Part shown: positions 1-8,894 of the stretch, piece after piece | How the letters are laid out: each line of letters starts with the position of its first letter | How positions within the stretch are numbered: position 1 is the stretch's first letter | Assembly (NCBI GenBank): GCA_964203235.1 | Contig: CAXNLE010000001.1 | Coordinates: 434,001-498,000, forward strand | DNA from: BACL27 sp964203235 | Lineage (GTDB): Bacteria; Actinomycetota; Acidimicrobiia; Acidimicrobiales; Ilumatobacteraceae | Length of the DNA stretch: 64,000 bases | Direction of reading: 5' to 3' | Notes under the pieces: model-generated | The model's input: only the letters and a program-made list of their open reading frames with translations | What the model was told of the DNA's origin: nothing | Databases searched by the model: none | Position numbers and translations under genes: made by a program

Positions 1-264
1 CAAGAACATCATGGGGCCGTCGCGTTTTCTGCTGCAACTGGTGATGGCTTAAATGGTTTACTTTTAGCGATCGGTGACCGAATGCGGGCATTGACAACGG
101 TGATTGAATTATTAATACCGTATGATCGTGGCGACATAGTGGCCACAGTGCATCGAGAGGGTGAAGTTGTGTCAACATCAAACGAAGAAGTTGGTATGCG
201 AATTCGAGCACGGCTCGCCGATGCCAGCGCTGGGCGCCTAAGCCAATTTGTAGTCGCCCAATGA
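1..264 (+). CDS. hflX: GTPase HflX, C-terminal fragment (5' end outside window)
   Basis: Reading from base 1 in frame gives about 87 residues ending at TGA 262-264, open at the left edge. The fragment has the end of a G domain (AVAFSAATGDGLNGLL, the SATGEGL-like G5 region) followed by IELLIPYDRGDIVATVHREG, a good match to the conserved C-terminal segment of HflX (PYDRG..V...H..GEV). HflX is a ribosome-associated GTPase that splits or rescues stalled 70S ribosomes. The stop overlaps the dapC start by four bases (ATGA), so the two are probably co-transcribed. Identification rests on the C-terminal segment only; the nucleotide-binding Walker A is outside the window. Confidence 0.85.
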   Translation, partial: QEHHGAVAFSAATGDGLNGLLLAIGDRMRALTTVIELLIPYDRGDIVATVHREGEVVSTSNEEVGMRIRARLADASAGRLSQFVVAQ

Positions 265-1364
265 CCCAAGGTTTTGTTCCGCCGCCATATCCGTATGACC
301 GGCTTGATAGGTTCAAGCCACTCGCGAATAAATTTGAGGGCGGTCTTGTAGATCTCTCGATTGGCACCCCATGCGACGCGCCAACTTCAGGAATAATCGC
401 TGCGCTCTCTTCATCTAATAGCGAACGCGGATATCCGCCGAGTATCGGTTCAGATGCTTTGCGAAAAGCCGCCCAAGACTGGATGCAACGCAAGTTTCAA
501 ATTTCTGTATCGACTTCGCAGATCGCAGCATGTATCGGCAGCAAAGAGTTCGTCGCTACTACGCCGCAATATATGAAACTGCGTTCGCCAAATCGTGACA
601 CAGTTTTGTTTCCGGCTGTTTCGTACCCAACTTATGAGATGGGAGCAATCTTGGCCGGTTGTCGACCTGTGGCGGTGCCGATGACACCAAGTGGCGGTCT
701 TGATCTTTCAAAAATTTCTGATGCCGATGTTAAACGTGCACTGATGATTTGGAGCAACTCTCCAAATAATCCAACTGGAGCACTGGATGACCTTGCAGCA
801 CTCGCTGCGTGGGGTCAAAAAAACGCGGTTCCGGTTTTTAGCGACGAGTGTTATGTTGAATTCACTTGGGCCCGTCAGCCTGAATCTATTTTGCAACACA
901 GCCTTGAAGGCGTTGTGGCATTGCATTCACTTTCGAAGCGTTCAAATTTGGCAGGGTTACGTGTGGGCTTTTATGCGGGTGACGCAGAGATAGTCAACTA
1001 CTTAAAAGAAGTTCGTAAACATGTCGGAATGCTTGTGCCGGGGCCTGCTCAAAGCGCGGCGGTTGTCGCGCTCAACGATGATGCACATGTGGAAGTGCAA
1101 CGTGATGTTTATAAACATCGTCTTGAAAAGATGGCCAGTGTGTTGACCAAATGGTCAGGATTCGATATTCAACCCCCTAGCGGTGGTTTTTATTTGTGGT
1201 TCGATGCAAACGACGGCTGGGCGTTTGCCGAGCGTTTGGCGAGAGAAGGCGGCGCGCTTATCAGCCCTGGAGACTTTTATGGTTCAGGGGGAGCAAATAA
1301 TGTAAGAGTGGCTGTTGTCCAACCCGATGACAAGATCGAACTAGTCGCCAACCGATTAGGTTGA
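261..1364 (+). CDS. dapC: Succinyldiaminopimelate transaminase DapC-like (PLP fold type I)
   Basis: A 367-residue class I/II aminotransferase. The N-terminus (PPPYPYDRLDRFKPLA, then VDLSIGTPCDAP and GYPPSIGSDALRKAA) is typical of actinobacterial DapC, which transfers an amino group to N-succinyl-2-amino-6-ketopimelate in lysine/diaminopimelate synthesis. SNSPNNPTGA is the substrate/cofactor segment. The PLP Schiff-base lysine is Lys226 in SLSKRSNLAGLRVGF. The ATG lies within the hflX stop (ATGA overlap), which fixes the start. A second diaminopimelate-pathway gene, dapB, lies at the other end of the window. An alternative is a related aminotransferase with different keto-acid specificity, but the N-terminal signature favours DapC. 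Confidence 0.87.
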   Translation: MTQGFVPPPYPYDRLDRFKPLANKFEGGLVDLSIGTPCDAPTSGIIAALSSSNSERGYPPSIGSDALRKAAQDWMQRKFQISVSTSQIAACIGSKEFVATTPQYMKLRSPNRDTVLFPAVSYPTYEMGAILAGCRPVAVPMTPSGGLDLSKISDADVKRALMIWSNSPNNPTGALDDLAALAAWGQKNAVPVFSDECYVEFTWARQPESILQHSLEGVVALHSLSKRSNLAGLRVGFYAGDAEIVNYLKEVRKHVGMLVPGPAQSAAVVALNDDAHVEVQRDVYKHRLEKMASVLTKWSGFDIQPPSGGFYLWFDANDGWAFAERLAREGGALISPGDFYGSGGANNVRVAVVQPDDKIELVANRLG

Positions 1365-1369
1365 AGTAT

Positions 1370-2403
1370 GTGAACTCGGCCTTTCGTTCTGTCGGAAGGT
1401 TTGGACTTGGAGCATTTTTTTCGCGTCGATTTTTTTGGTAGTTGATACATTGCTGGTACCGCGAATATTTGATGCAGCGCGACTAGCCGCTTACGCTCAA
1501 AGCGATTATTGGAGCGAAGATTTCGTCAAAGAGTCAACGACGGTTACCGACGGAGAAATTATTCGTCAGACATCGGTCGGAGAAGTATCAATTATGACTG
1601 ACTTTGACGGACGCTATATCAATGTTGTGAATGGTTTGCGAGTTACAGAGCCTTTGCCAGCCAATCCGACTCGACGCATCGTCGCGTTTGGAGGCTCGAC
1701 AACGTTCTGTGCGGAGGTGCCCGATGCCTTGACGTGGCCATCACAGCTTGCACAACGTGTATTCGATCGTGAAACACAAGTCATAAATGCCGGCCTCTCG
1801 GGAGCAGAGTTCGCTAACCGAGTAGAAGCACTCGAAGGATTAAATTCAACACGTTCAGGCGATGTCGCAATTTTCTTTGTTGGCGTCAATGATGCGGTTA
1901 TCGGTTATCAAGCAAATCATGTCGTAGGGCCCCTCGCGCGTTGGCCTCGACTGCGTCGTTTAATCGAAGTGACAATGAGTTGGAGCAGATCGGGTCGCAT
2001 TGCGTTAGACCGATCACAACAGCTTTCGTTTGAAATCACAGCGAGTTCGGAGGCGGCAATTGACCTATTTAGAAATTCGTTGGCTCGTGCGGAGGGGGTT
2101 GCGCTAGCGAACAATGTTCGACTCCTTGTGGTACTTCAGCCCAGTCGCTTGATTGAGACCCGACAAACTTGGGGAACGTCGAACGAGAGTATTGAAGAGT
2201 CTTACATCGCATCGTTCAGAGATTTTTATCGTCTATTAATCGGTAGCCCTGAGTTTCAGGACAGAATTGTTGACGGCACACGAATTTTTGATTTGCTTGC
2301 TGAATCCCCTTATTTGGATTTCGTGCACGTTCAGGAGGATGGAAATAAGGCGATTGCGAGTTTTATGTACGCCGAACTTGAGAGCCGTGGCTGGCTTGAT
2401 TAG
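1370..2403 (+). CDS. SGNH/GDSL-type hydrolase, possibly frameshifted at a poly-T run
   Basis: The body of the protein is read from a TTG at 1435 (322 aa). It shows an SGNH-like fold: block I is FGGSTTF (Ser nucleophile in GGST), block III is VGVNDA, and the terminal DFVHVQEDG supplies the Asp/His pair. Family members are esterases or carbohydrate O-acyl hydrolases; the substrate cannot be told. TTG 1435 is a poor start: it lies inside a 7-T run without a Shine-Dalgarno, in the middle of a hydrophobic stretch. A GTG at 1370, six bases after dapC, opens a different frame (VNSAFRSVGRFGLGAFFSRR) which runs into the T7 tract 1430-1436. A -1 shift there would fuse it to LVVDTLLVPRIFDA and give a normal membrane anchor. 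I annotate from 1370 as the likely original gene; the functional state is uncertain. Confidence 0.6.
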
Positions 2404-2425
2404 CGAAAAAGTAGGATTGAGGGTG

Positions 2426-3172
2426 ATGGTTAAGAAAATTTATTTTATGGTTGCTATCTCATCTGTTGTATTGCTCGCAGGTTGCGGTTTTAGCGTTGGC
2501 GAAAACAACACTTGGGATGTCACCCAGCCAATCGAGACAGGCGTGACGGTTGAAGCCACAGGATCAGTAAAAGTTACGCCAGATGGTGTGCAATTCAATT
2601 TTTCAGTTTATGCAGTTGAGTCCACATCAAGAAGTGCATCGCAGCGAGCAAATGTCCTAGCTGCTCAAGCCCGCGAGTCGCTTGATAACTCTGGTGTCGA
2701 CAGCAAAGATATTTCTACCCAAAATGTCAGTGTCTACCCAGAGTATTCATATTCTCAAGAGGGCGCGCAAAAATTGACTGGTTTTCGTGCAACCCAATCT
2801 TTTGCTATAACAATGCGTGACACTAAAAAAGCTGGCGAAGTAGTTGATGAAGTTGTAAGAGCAGTTGGCACCGACCTTACGATTGACACGCTTGCTCCAA
2901 TTTTGCTGGATACCAAAGATGCTGCAGATCAAGCCCGCGAAAACGCCATCAAAATCGCCAAGAAAAAAGCTGAAGATTACGCCAAATTATTGAACGTCAA
3001 ACTAGGTCCTGTTATTTCGGTTCGAGAGTTCGCAACATCGAATGTGGTTCCGCAACCTTGGTTGCGCGCTGATGCATCTGCAGGCGTGTCCACAAAGACA
3101 GTTGTTGATCTTGGCACGCAGGAAGTTTCGATAACTGTTGAAGCGCGTTGGGCGCTAAGTACCCGCAACTAG
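2426..3172 (+). CDS. SIMPL domain (DUF541) lipoprotein
   Basis: About 248 residues. I start at ATG 2426, preceded by GAGGG, because it gives a clean lipoprotein signal peptide: MVKKIYFMVAISSVVLLAGC, with lipobox LAGC and lipidated Cys20. The mature part contains a SIMPL/DUF541 domain (VTVEATGSVKVTPDGVQFNF, then the ANVLAAQARESL helix and SVYPEYSYS, and a conserved A...A..KAEDYAKLL helix). SIMPL proteins are periplasmic or surface proteins of poorly defined role (BP26/OMP28-like, oligomeric). It follows the SGNH hydrolase by 22 bases and may be in the same transcript. Function beyond the family is unknown. Confidence 0.82.
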   Translation: MVKKIYFMVAISSVVLLAGCGFSVGENNTWDVTQPIETGVTVEATGSVKVTPDGVQFNFSVYAVESTSRSASQRANVLAAQARESLDNSGVDSKDISTQNVSVYPEYSYSQEGAQKLTGFRATQSFAITMRDTKKAGEVVDEVVRAVGTDLTIDTLAPILLDTKDAADQARENAIKIAKKKAEDYAKLLNVKLGPVISVREFATSNVVPQPWLRADASAGVSTKTVVDLGTQEVSITVEARWALSTRN

Positions 3173-3198
3173 CAGATTTATACCAGATTGATTTCTAG

Positions 3199-3678
3199 TT
3201 AAATCAGTTCGAGTTGCATCACTGTGTGGTGCAAGCCCAAAAAAACTATGTCACGAATTTTCACCCAGCCCTTTGATGAGTACCAGTTTTCTTGGTGTTC
3301 TGTGTACAGAAATATTTTTGGGTAGCCCAGTTCGCGAGTTCGACCAACCACACGTTCAACTAGGGCAGAACCAACGCCAAATTTTCGAGCATCAGGCGTT
3401 ACAAAAACAGCTGCAAGCCACGGCCCAGGCTCTGGCGCATTTGGCAATTCGTCGTCATCAACGAGAGTTGCGACGCCAAGAAGATTGTCTTGACTGTCAA
3501 TCGCTGCAAAGACCTCGATCAAATTTTCAGGCTCGCTGGCTGCAAGAGCATATTGATCTAAATATGTCTGCACAGTGTCGCTCGGAAAATCGTGCTTCCA
3601 TGCTTCGAACGACCACTCGGCGGCGGTTTGCCAATGATTTGGGTGCTCGGCAAGCGATACAACTTTGAAAGAATTCAC
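3199..3678 (-). CDS. GNAT-family N-acetyltransferase
   Basis: A 159-residue protein with the GNAT layout: a central strand (LLGVATLVDDDE), then WLAAVFVTPDARKFGVGSAL, which is motif A with the acetyl-CoA pyrophosphate loop (R-x-F-G-V-G-S-A), then a helix and IFLYTEHQENWYSSKGW, the typical motif B (Y...GW). It should transfer an acetyl group from acetyl-CoA to an amine; the acceptor is unknown. It is convergent with the SIMPL gene and divergent from the phosphotransferase at 3702, with only 23 bases between the two starts. Confidence 0.82.
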   Translation of the reverse strand: MNSFKVVSLAEHPNHWQTAAEWSFEAWKHDFPSDTVQTYLDQYALAASEPENLIEVFAAIDSQDNLLGVATLVDDDELPNAPEPGPWLAAVFVTPDARKFGVGSALVERVVGRTRELGYPKIFLYTEHQENWYSSKGWVKIRDIVFLGLHHTVMQLELI

Positions 3679-3701
3679 TGATTTATTCTAAGGTTCAAGC
3701 C

Positions 3702-4763
3702 ATGAGTGCTGTGTCAAGTCATATAGGGATAAGCGCCGACTATTTAACAAAAGCACTCGCGAAGTTTTCGGGTGGTGTAAATCTAAATATTGATTCAGTG
3801 AAATCAATTGGCACAGGTCAGATGGCAGAAAGTTATAGGGTCATATTCAATGAACCACGTGGTAGCGGTGCTGCGAGCGTTGTCGTAAAGGTGCCTTCGC
3901 AAAATGAAAATAGTCGCGGTGCATCACGCGCGACCCGTTGTTATGAACTCGAAACCAATTTTTATGCGAGCCTGCGCGAGTACGTCAAAGTCAGCGCACC
4001 TGAATGTTTGCATGTTTGGTATGACGCAGAATCCGATGACTTTGTGTTGGTGCTTGAAGATATTGTCGGGGCGACCCAAGGCGATCAGATTTCTGGGGCA
4101 TCGATTCAACAAGCCGAAGCAGCAATTGATGAATTAGTGAAATTGCATGCTCCACTTTGGGGGTCAGAGAAACTAAACGATTTCACATGGTTACCCAAGC
4201 ACTCGGTGAAGAGTTCGGCAGGAACAAGGCAGTTATTAGAGACAGTGTTTCCGGGGTTTGCTGAGCGATTCGTAAACACGGTAAGTGCCGAGATTATTTC
4301 ACTTGGCGCCCGACTGGTTGAGAATTACGACGGCTATATCGCAGCCTTCCCCGAAGTTCTTACAGTTGCCCATCGCGATTTTCGGTTGGATAATTTATTG
4401 TTCACTGAAAACGCAACACATTTTGATGTCAAAGTTGTCGACTGGCAAACTGTTGGCGCGATGCCGGGGGTGTGCGACTTGGGCTATTTCATCGGTGCAA
4501 GTTTTGATGTTGATGATCGTCGTGACAATGAACAGACTCTTGTGCGGCGATATTGCGCGGGGCTTCAAGCAGAAAACATCGGTGTCGATTACCAAGACAT
4601 ATGGGCGCAATACTGTCTGCTTGGTACTTCGGGTTACATCATGGCTATTGTCGCATCAATGCTTGTTAAACAAACCGAACGAGGTGATGCAATGTTCGCA
4701 GTGATGGCCAATCGTCACGGCCAGCAAATGATTGACCTTGAAACCGAAAAACTTTTCGCTTAG
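3702..4763 (+). CDS. Ecdysteroid kinase-like / APH-family phosphotransferase
   Basis: A 353-residue small-molecule kinase of the aminoglycoside phosphotransferase fold. The catalytic loop is VAHRDFRLDNLLF (HxDxxxxN) and the metal-binding motif is VVDWQTVG (usual DWQ). The N-lobe has VVVKVPS with the ATP-binding Lys. The arrangement with DWQTVG and a following LGYFIG matches the ecdysteroid-kinase-like (EcKL, DUF1679) group, common in actinobacteria that handle steroids or other hydrophobic alcohols. It is followed after 18 bases by the DUF7064/7065-like gene, a frequent partner of such kinases, suggesting joint action on one hydroxylated substrate. The substrate is not known. Confidence 0.78.
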   Translation: MSAVSSHIGISADYLTKALAKFSGGVNLNIDSVKSIGTGQMAESYRVIFNEPRGSGAASVVVKVPSQNENSRGASRATRCYELETNFYASLREYVKVSAPECLHVWYDAESDDFVLVLEDIVGATQGDQISGASIQQAEAAIDELVKLHAPLWGSEKLNDFTWLPKHSVKSSAGTRQLLETVFPGFAERFVNTVSAEIISLGARLVENYDGYIAAFPEVLTVAHRDFRLDNLLFTENATHFDVKVVDWQTVGAMPGVCDLGYFIGASFDVDDRRDNEQTLVRRYCAGLQAENIGVDYQDIWAQYCLLGTSGYIMAIVASMLVKQTERGDAMFAVMANRHGQQMIDLETEKLFA

Positions 4764-4781
4764 AAGGATGAGTAAATAGAG

Positions 4782-5813
4782 ATGGCGAAATTCACGGCAC
4801 TTGACGAGCGTTTTGCACATCAGATACCTGAACCGTTTCCAAATGTGGTGCATTTTCACCCAGATTGGCGAGAGAGTTTGTTTTTCATCATGCACGAGCG
4901 TGAGAAGCCTGGCGATGTGTTGATTTTGACTCTGGCACATTTTGCTGCTCGTCAAGAAATGGATTCTTTGCAACTTGGTCGCGTTGGAGACTCGCCGATT
5001 ATGGCTCGCCACGTGCGAAAAGTTGACGGTGATCAAGATGATTTTCGTGTCGGACCGATCACGATTGATGTTGTTGAACCGCTGAAGAAGATCCACCTGG
5101 TGGCTGCAGCCAGCGAAGCAACACCAGTAAGTTTCGATGTCACGTTTACGGCTCGCACGGCGCCGTATCAACTTCGTCGTGGCACGATGAAGGCCAAGCA
5201 CGAAATCATCTGGGATCAGTCGCATATGTTTCAGAGTGGTATCTACAACGGGGCGTACACGTATAAAGGCAAGACAACTCAAATAGATAATTGGTGGGGG
5301 CAACGCGATCATTCGTGGGGAGTGCGTGCTCATGCTCGTTGCCCGTTATGGATGTGGATGCCGATTCAACTTGAAGAAGGCATGCTCAGCGTCTGGCATT
5401 GGGAGTATCCGAATGGTGCGCGGGTCTATACCGACGGTTGTTTTGCGCCCGCCGATGGCAGCGAGCCAACACCGGTCATAGATTTTCAACACGATCTGCA
5501 CTGGTTAGATGCTGCTGGTCGACCAGTTTCGTACGAGAAATTTGGTGACGATGTCGTTGGTTTAGCGGGCACTGTTGTTTTCGTATTGCAAGGCGGCCGA
5601 AAAATTAGTGTTGAAGCGAATGGTCGCTGGGCTCAGCGTTACAGCCAAATTGCTAATCGTGCCGACAATGTTCTTGGTGGTGGATTAAGCGAGATGCAGG
5701 TTAAAACCTCTGACGGCGTATCTGGTACAGCGATTTTCGAAATTACTGGGCAATATCACCATAAGTATTTTCCGATTGCTCGTGGTGCTAACTTTCCACC
5801 AGATGGTCTATAA
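4782..5813 (+). CDS. DUF7064/DUF7065-like protein, lipocalin/AttH-type beta-barrel
   Basis: A 343-residue soluble protein with no signal peptide. The sequence is rich in aromatic beta-strand segments: VHFHPDWRESLFFIMHE at the N-terminus, and a central segment around residues 160-190 with DNWWGQRDHSWGVRAH. The W-G-Q-R-D-H-S-W-G-x-R motif is the hallmark of the AttH/tocopherol-cyclase-like double lipocalin group seen in DUF7064/7065 proteins. Members often sit beside EcKL phosphotransferases, as here. It may bind or isomerise a hydrophobic ligand. The assignment is by motif memory, not by search; no catalytic role is established. The next gene starts four bases after its stop. Confidence 0.65.
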   Translation: MAKFTALDERFAHQIPEPFPNVVHFHPDWRESLFFIMHEREKPGDVLILTLAHFAARQEMDSLQLGRVGDSPIMARHVRKVDGDQDDFRVGPITIDVVEPLKKIHLVAAASEATPVSFDVTFTARTAPYQLRRGTMKAKHEIIWDQSHMFQSGIYNGAYTYKGKTTQIDNWWGQRDHSWGVRAHARCPLWMWMPIQLEEGMLSVWHWEYPNGARVYTDGCFAPADGSEPTPVIDFQHDLHWLDAAGRPVSYEKFGDDVVGLAGTVVFVLQGGRKISVEANGRWAQRYSQIANRADNVLGGGLSEMQVKTSDGVSGTAIFEITGQYHHKYFPIARGANFPPDGL

Positions 5814-5817
5814 CTAA

Positions 5818-7737
5818 ATGAGCTCCGAAGAATTTAAACCTAAAGTAGCTTCGGCGATAACGCGAGGCAAAAATTCACCTCCAATAGATCGGCAATTTGA
5901 TCCGCAAGATTTAGAGCGCGTGCGACGCGGTTTCATCGCCGCCCGAACCGAGCCAGAAATAGTTGACGATCGAGGCAGAACTGTTGTCGACACGGTTGCT
6001 TACGATTTTTTGCGTGACAACAGAGAGCAACCCGACACGGTGAACCCGCATTTGTGGCGACACGCGACACTGAACGCGCACCACGGCCTGTTCAAAGTTG
6101 CAAAAGATATTTGGCAAGTTCGCGGTTACGACATCTCGAATATCACTTTCATCAAGGGCACGACGGGTTGGGTTGTGATAGATCCACTCACGGCTGACAG
6201 CACAGCCAAGACATCGCTTGACTTGTTGACTGAGCATGTTGAAAATCGTCCGGTGACGGCTGTGATTTATACGCACTCCCATGCCGATCACTTTGGTGGC
6301 GTGCTCGGTATTACGACGAAAGCTGAAGTCGAATCGGGTAAATGCCAAATAATTGCACCAATAGGTTTCTTGCACGAAGCAATCGCCGAAAATATTATTG
6401 CCGGCCCAGCAATGAGCAGGCGAGCGACCTATCAGTTCGGTCGATTATTGCCGCCAAGTCCCCAAGGTCATGTTGATTGTGGGCTTGGCAATTCTGTGCC
6501 AACTGCGGCGCCGTCACTGTTGGCGCCGACACGCGATATCACGCATACGGGTGAAGAATTAGTGATTGACGGCGTGCGAATTGTGTTTCAGCTCACGCCA
6601 GAGACAGAAGCCCCTGCAGAGATGAACTTTTTCTTTCCAGATCATGGGTGGCTATGCATGGCCGAGAATTGTTCACACACGATGCATAATCTTGTGCCGA
6701 TCCGGGGTGCTCTTGTTCGCAATGCGTTGAACTGGTCAAAGTACATTAACGAAAGTATTGAACTTTTTGCCGACAAGACAGATGTTTTGTTCACATCACA
6801 CAATTGGCCGCGCTGGGGTAGACAGGATGTGCGAGAGTTCCTAACTTTGCAGCGCGATCTCTATCGTTGGATTCACGATCAAACAATGCGTTTTGCAAAT
6901 CATGGTATGACAGCATTAGAAATCGCAGACTTACTCGTGCTGCCTGATGAATTTTTAGCGCAAGAGCACACTCGGGGGTTTTACGGCGATCTTGTGCATA
7001 ACGTCAAGGCCGTTTATCAGAGATATTTAAGTTGGTATGACGCCAACCCAGCAAACTTAAACAAGCTTCCACCAACACAGGCTGGTGCGAAATATGTTGC
7101 ACTTGCTGGTGGCATCGACGCGCTCTTAGATGAGGCTCAACGGGCGTTTGATAGTGGCGATTATCGCTGGGTGGCTGAACTGGTGAATCATGCAGTATTT
7201 GCCGATCCAAAAAATCTGCGTGCGCGAAACTTGCAAGCAGATGCTCTCGAGCAACTTGGATATCAAGCCGAGTCATCAACATTTCGCAACTCGTATTTGA
7301 TGGGCGCCCAAGAACTTCGTAACGGCCCACCACCAAGTGGAGAGGCTCGTGTGCGAGCAAGAAGTTTGATCAAAGCCATGTCGCTTGATCAGGTTTTTGA
7401 CACGGTTGGTACACGCACGATCTCAGAGAATCTCACCGGAGTTAACCTCTCGCTTAATTGGTTGTTTACCGATATGACCGGAACTCCCGATGAAATGTGG
7501 ATTATTGGTATTTCGAATAGAACCCTTTTCGCCACGCAAGGGCGTCACGACACCAATGCTGCAGCGACTGTAAAAATTTCCCGAGATCTATTTTTAGAAG
7601 TGATTGCTCAGACAACGACATTTGTTGATGAGTTGCAAAAAGGCACAGTCATAATTGACGGCGACGCTGGTGCGCTGCTGACTATTTTTGGCAATCTTGA
7701 CAAATTCTTGACGGGCTTCGCGATCGTCGAGCCGTAA
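5818..7737 (+). CDS. Linear alkylsulfatase, SdsA/BDS1-type metallo-beta-lactamase fold
   Basis: A 639-residue enzyme of the type III alkylsulfatase family. The N-terminal metallo-beta-lactamase domain has THSHADHFGG (His153, His155, Asp157, His158) for the two zinc ions, a further FFFPDHGWLCMAENCSHTMHN region and SHNWPRWG. Residues about 400-500 form the helical dimerisation domain, and the C-terminal about 120 residues (from SLDQVFDTVGTRT) match the SCP2-like alkylsulfatase C-terminal domain. Such enzymes hydrolyse primary or secondary alkyl sulfates (for example dodecyl sulfate) to alcohol plus sulfate. No signal peptide is visible, so it is probably cytoplasmic. Together with the two upstream genes it may process a sulfated hydrophobic alcohol. 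Length fits the family. Confidence 0.88.
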   Translation: MSSEEFKPKVASAITRGKNSPPIDRQFDPQDLERVRRGFIAARTEPEIVDDRGRTVVDTVAYDFLRDNREQPDTVNPHLWRHATLNAHHGLFKVAKDIWQVRGYDISNITFIKGTTGWVVIDPLTADSTAKTSLDLLTEHVENRPVTAVIYTHSHADHFGGVLGITTKAEVESGKCQIIAPIGFLHEAIAENIIAGPAMSRRATYQFGRLLPPSPQGHVDCGLGNSVPTAAPSLLAPTRDITHTGEELVIDGVRIVFQLTPETEAPAEMNFFFPDHGWLCMAENCSHTMHNLVPIRGALVRNALNWSKYINESIELFADKTDVLFTSHNWPRWGRQDVREFLTLQRDLYRWIHDQTMRFANHGMTALEIADLLVLPDEFLAQEHTRGFYGDLVHNVKAVYQRYLSWYDANPANLNKLPPTQAGAKYVALAGGIDALLDEAQRAFDSGDYRWVAELVNHAVFADPKNLRARNLQADALEQLGYQAESSTFRNSYLMGAQELRNGPPPSGEARVRARSLIKAMSLDQVFDTVGTRTISENLTGVNLSLNWLFTDMTGTPDEMWIIGISNRTLFATQGRHDTNAAATVKISRDLFLEVIAQTTTFVDELQKGTVIIDGDAGALLTIFGNLDKFLTGFAIVEP

Positions 7738-7764
7738 TTCTCGGTCTCAGATTTCGAAACTCGC

Positions 7765-8865
7765 TTACGGGCGAATTTCGTAAAACGCATTGACTGCATG
7801 GTCAACATCAAGTTTGCGAAATCTTGAGAAGCCAGCTGATTTCGCCATTTGTTCGGCAGTGTTGGCTGATAGCCCGAGAGTCCCAAGGCCCGCGCCACCT
7901 GGTTGCGACATTGAAGATGACATACAAGACATCACGCTTACCCCGTAGAGCAAGGCGGCCATCGGGTTTTTAGTCGCATTCATTGTAAAAGTATCGTGAG
8001 CCTTGATGTCAACAAGTAACCAGGTGCCGTCGTCGGTAATTGCTTGACGGATTGACTGCATCATTTGAAGCGGGTGCGTCATGTCATGAATGCAATCAAA
8101 TGTGGTTATGAAATTGATGCTGTTATTTGTAGTCATTGGTTGATCACGTGGATCGGCGAACGTTGCATTCGTAAGTTTTGATGCCTTAAGTTTTTCAGCA
8201 GCACGAGCAAGGGCGTACTTGCTGATGTCGTAGCCAATGAACTCACTCTTTGGATACTCTTTGCCCATCAGCAACACCGCGCCTCCGGCACCGCAACCGA
8301 CATCGGCAACTTTTGCGCCGGCGCTTAGTGCTTGAGTTATTCCATCTAGTTTTGGCAGAACTGCCGAGATCAAATTTGCGTTTGACCACGGTTCAAAGTT
8401 GCGCTCAATTGAAACCGCACCTTGTGAGCCTTTGCTGTCATAGTTGTGACCGATTCCTGTGCGAAAACTTTCCGGCAGTTGATTTAGCGATTCCATTGTT
8501 TGTGGAAGACCGTAAAACATTCCCATTCCGAATGCCGGGTGATTATCTAATGCCAGCACAGCAGTTTGCTCTGGGGATAGAAAGAATGTGTCGTCATCAA
8601 TCGCCGGCGATTCAGATGGGTTATTGATCGTTGAGATAATTTTTGCCGCGGCTTGATTGTAAGCCCATTCGCGAATCCAACGCTCGTTTAATTGTGTTGC
8701 ATGCGCAAGTTGTGCTGTTGTCATTGGAGCATCAGCGCTAGCCATCGTACGGTAGATGCTGAGGTGATCACCCAGATGCACCATCGCTGAAGTAATAGCG
8801 CCTTCGAGTTTGGTAAATAATAAAAACGAAAACAGTTTTAGTTTGTCAGGGTCAATCTCTTGCAC
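7765..8865 (-). CDS. Class I SAM-dependent methyltransferase, winged-helix N-terminus
   Basis: A 366-residue methyltransferase. Residues 1-90 form a helical/winged-helix dimerisation region (MTTAQLAHATQLNERWIREW). The Rossmann SAM site is VADVGCGAGGAVLLMG near residue 185, followed by FIGYDISKYAL with the acidic residue for the ribose. ITTFDCIHDMTHP is motif IV and GTWLLVDIKAHD motif V. The overall layout is like the mycobacterial Rv2258c group. It is convergent with the alkylsulfatase. The substrate is unknown; natural-product or lipid methylation is possible. Confidence 0.8.
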   Translation of the reverse strand: MQEIDPDKLKLFSFLLFTKLEGAITSAMVHLGDHLSIYRTMASADAPMTTAQLAHATQLNERWIREWAYNQAAAKIISTINNPSESPAIDDDTFFLSPEQTAVLALDNHPAFGMGMFYGLPQTMESLNQLPESFRTGIGHNYDSKGSQGAVSIERNFEPWSNANLISAVLPKLDGITQALSAGAKVADVGCGAGGAVLLMGKEYPKSEFIGYDISKYALARAAEKLKASKLTNATFADPRDQPMTTNNSINFITTFDCIHDMTHPLQMMQSIRQAITDDGTWLLVDIKAHDTFTMNATKNPMAALLYGVSVMSCMSSSMSQPGGAGLGTLGLSANTAEQMAKSAGFSRFRKLDVDHAVNAFYEIRP

Positions 8866-8894
8866 TTGCGCAGATTAACCCAAAATTGGTTTTG

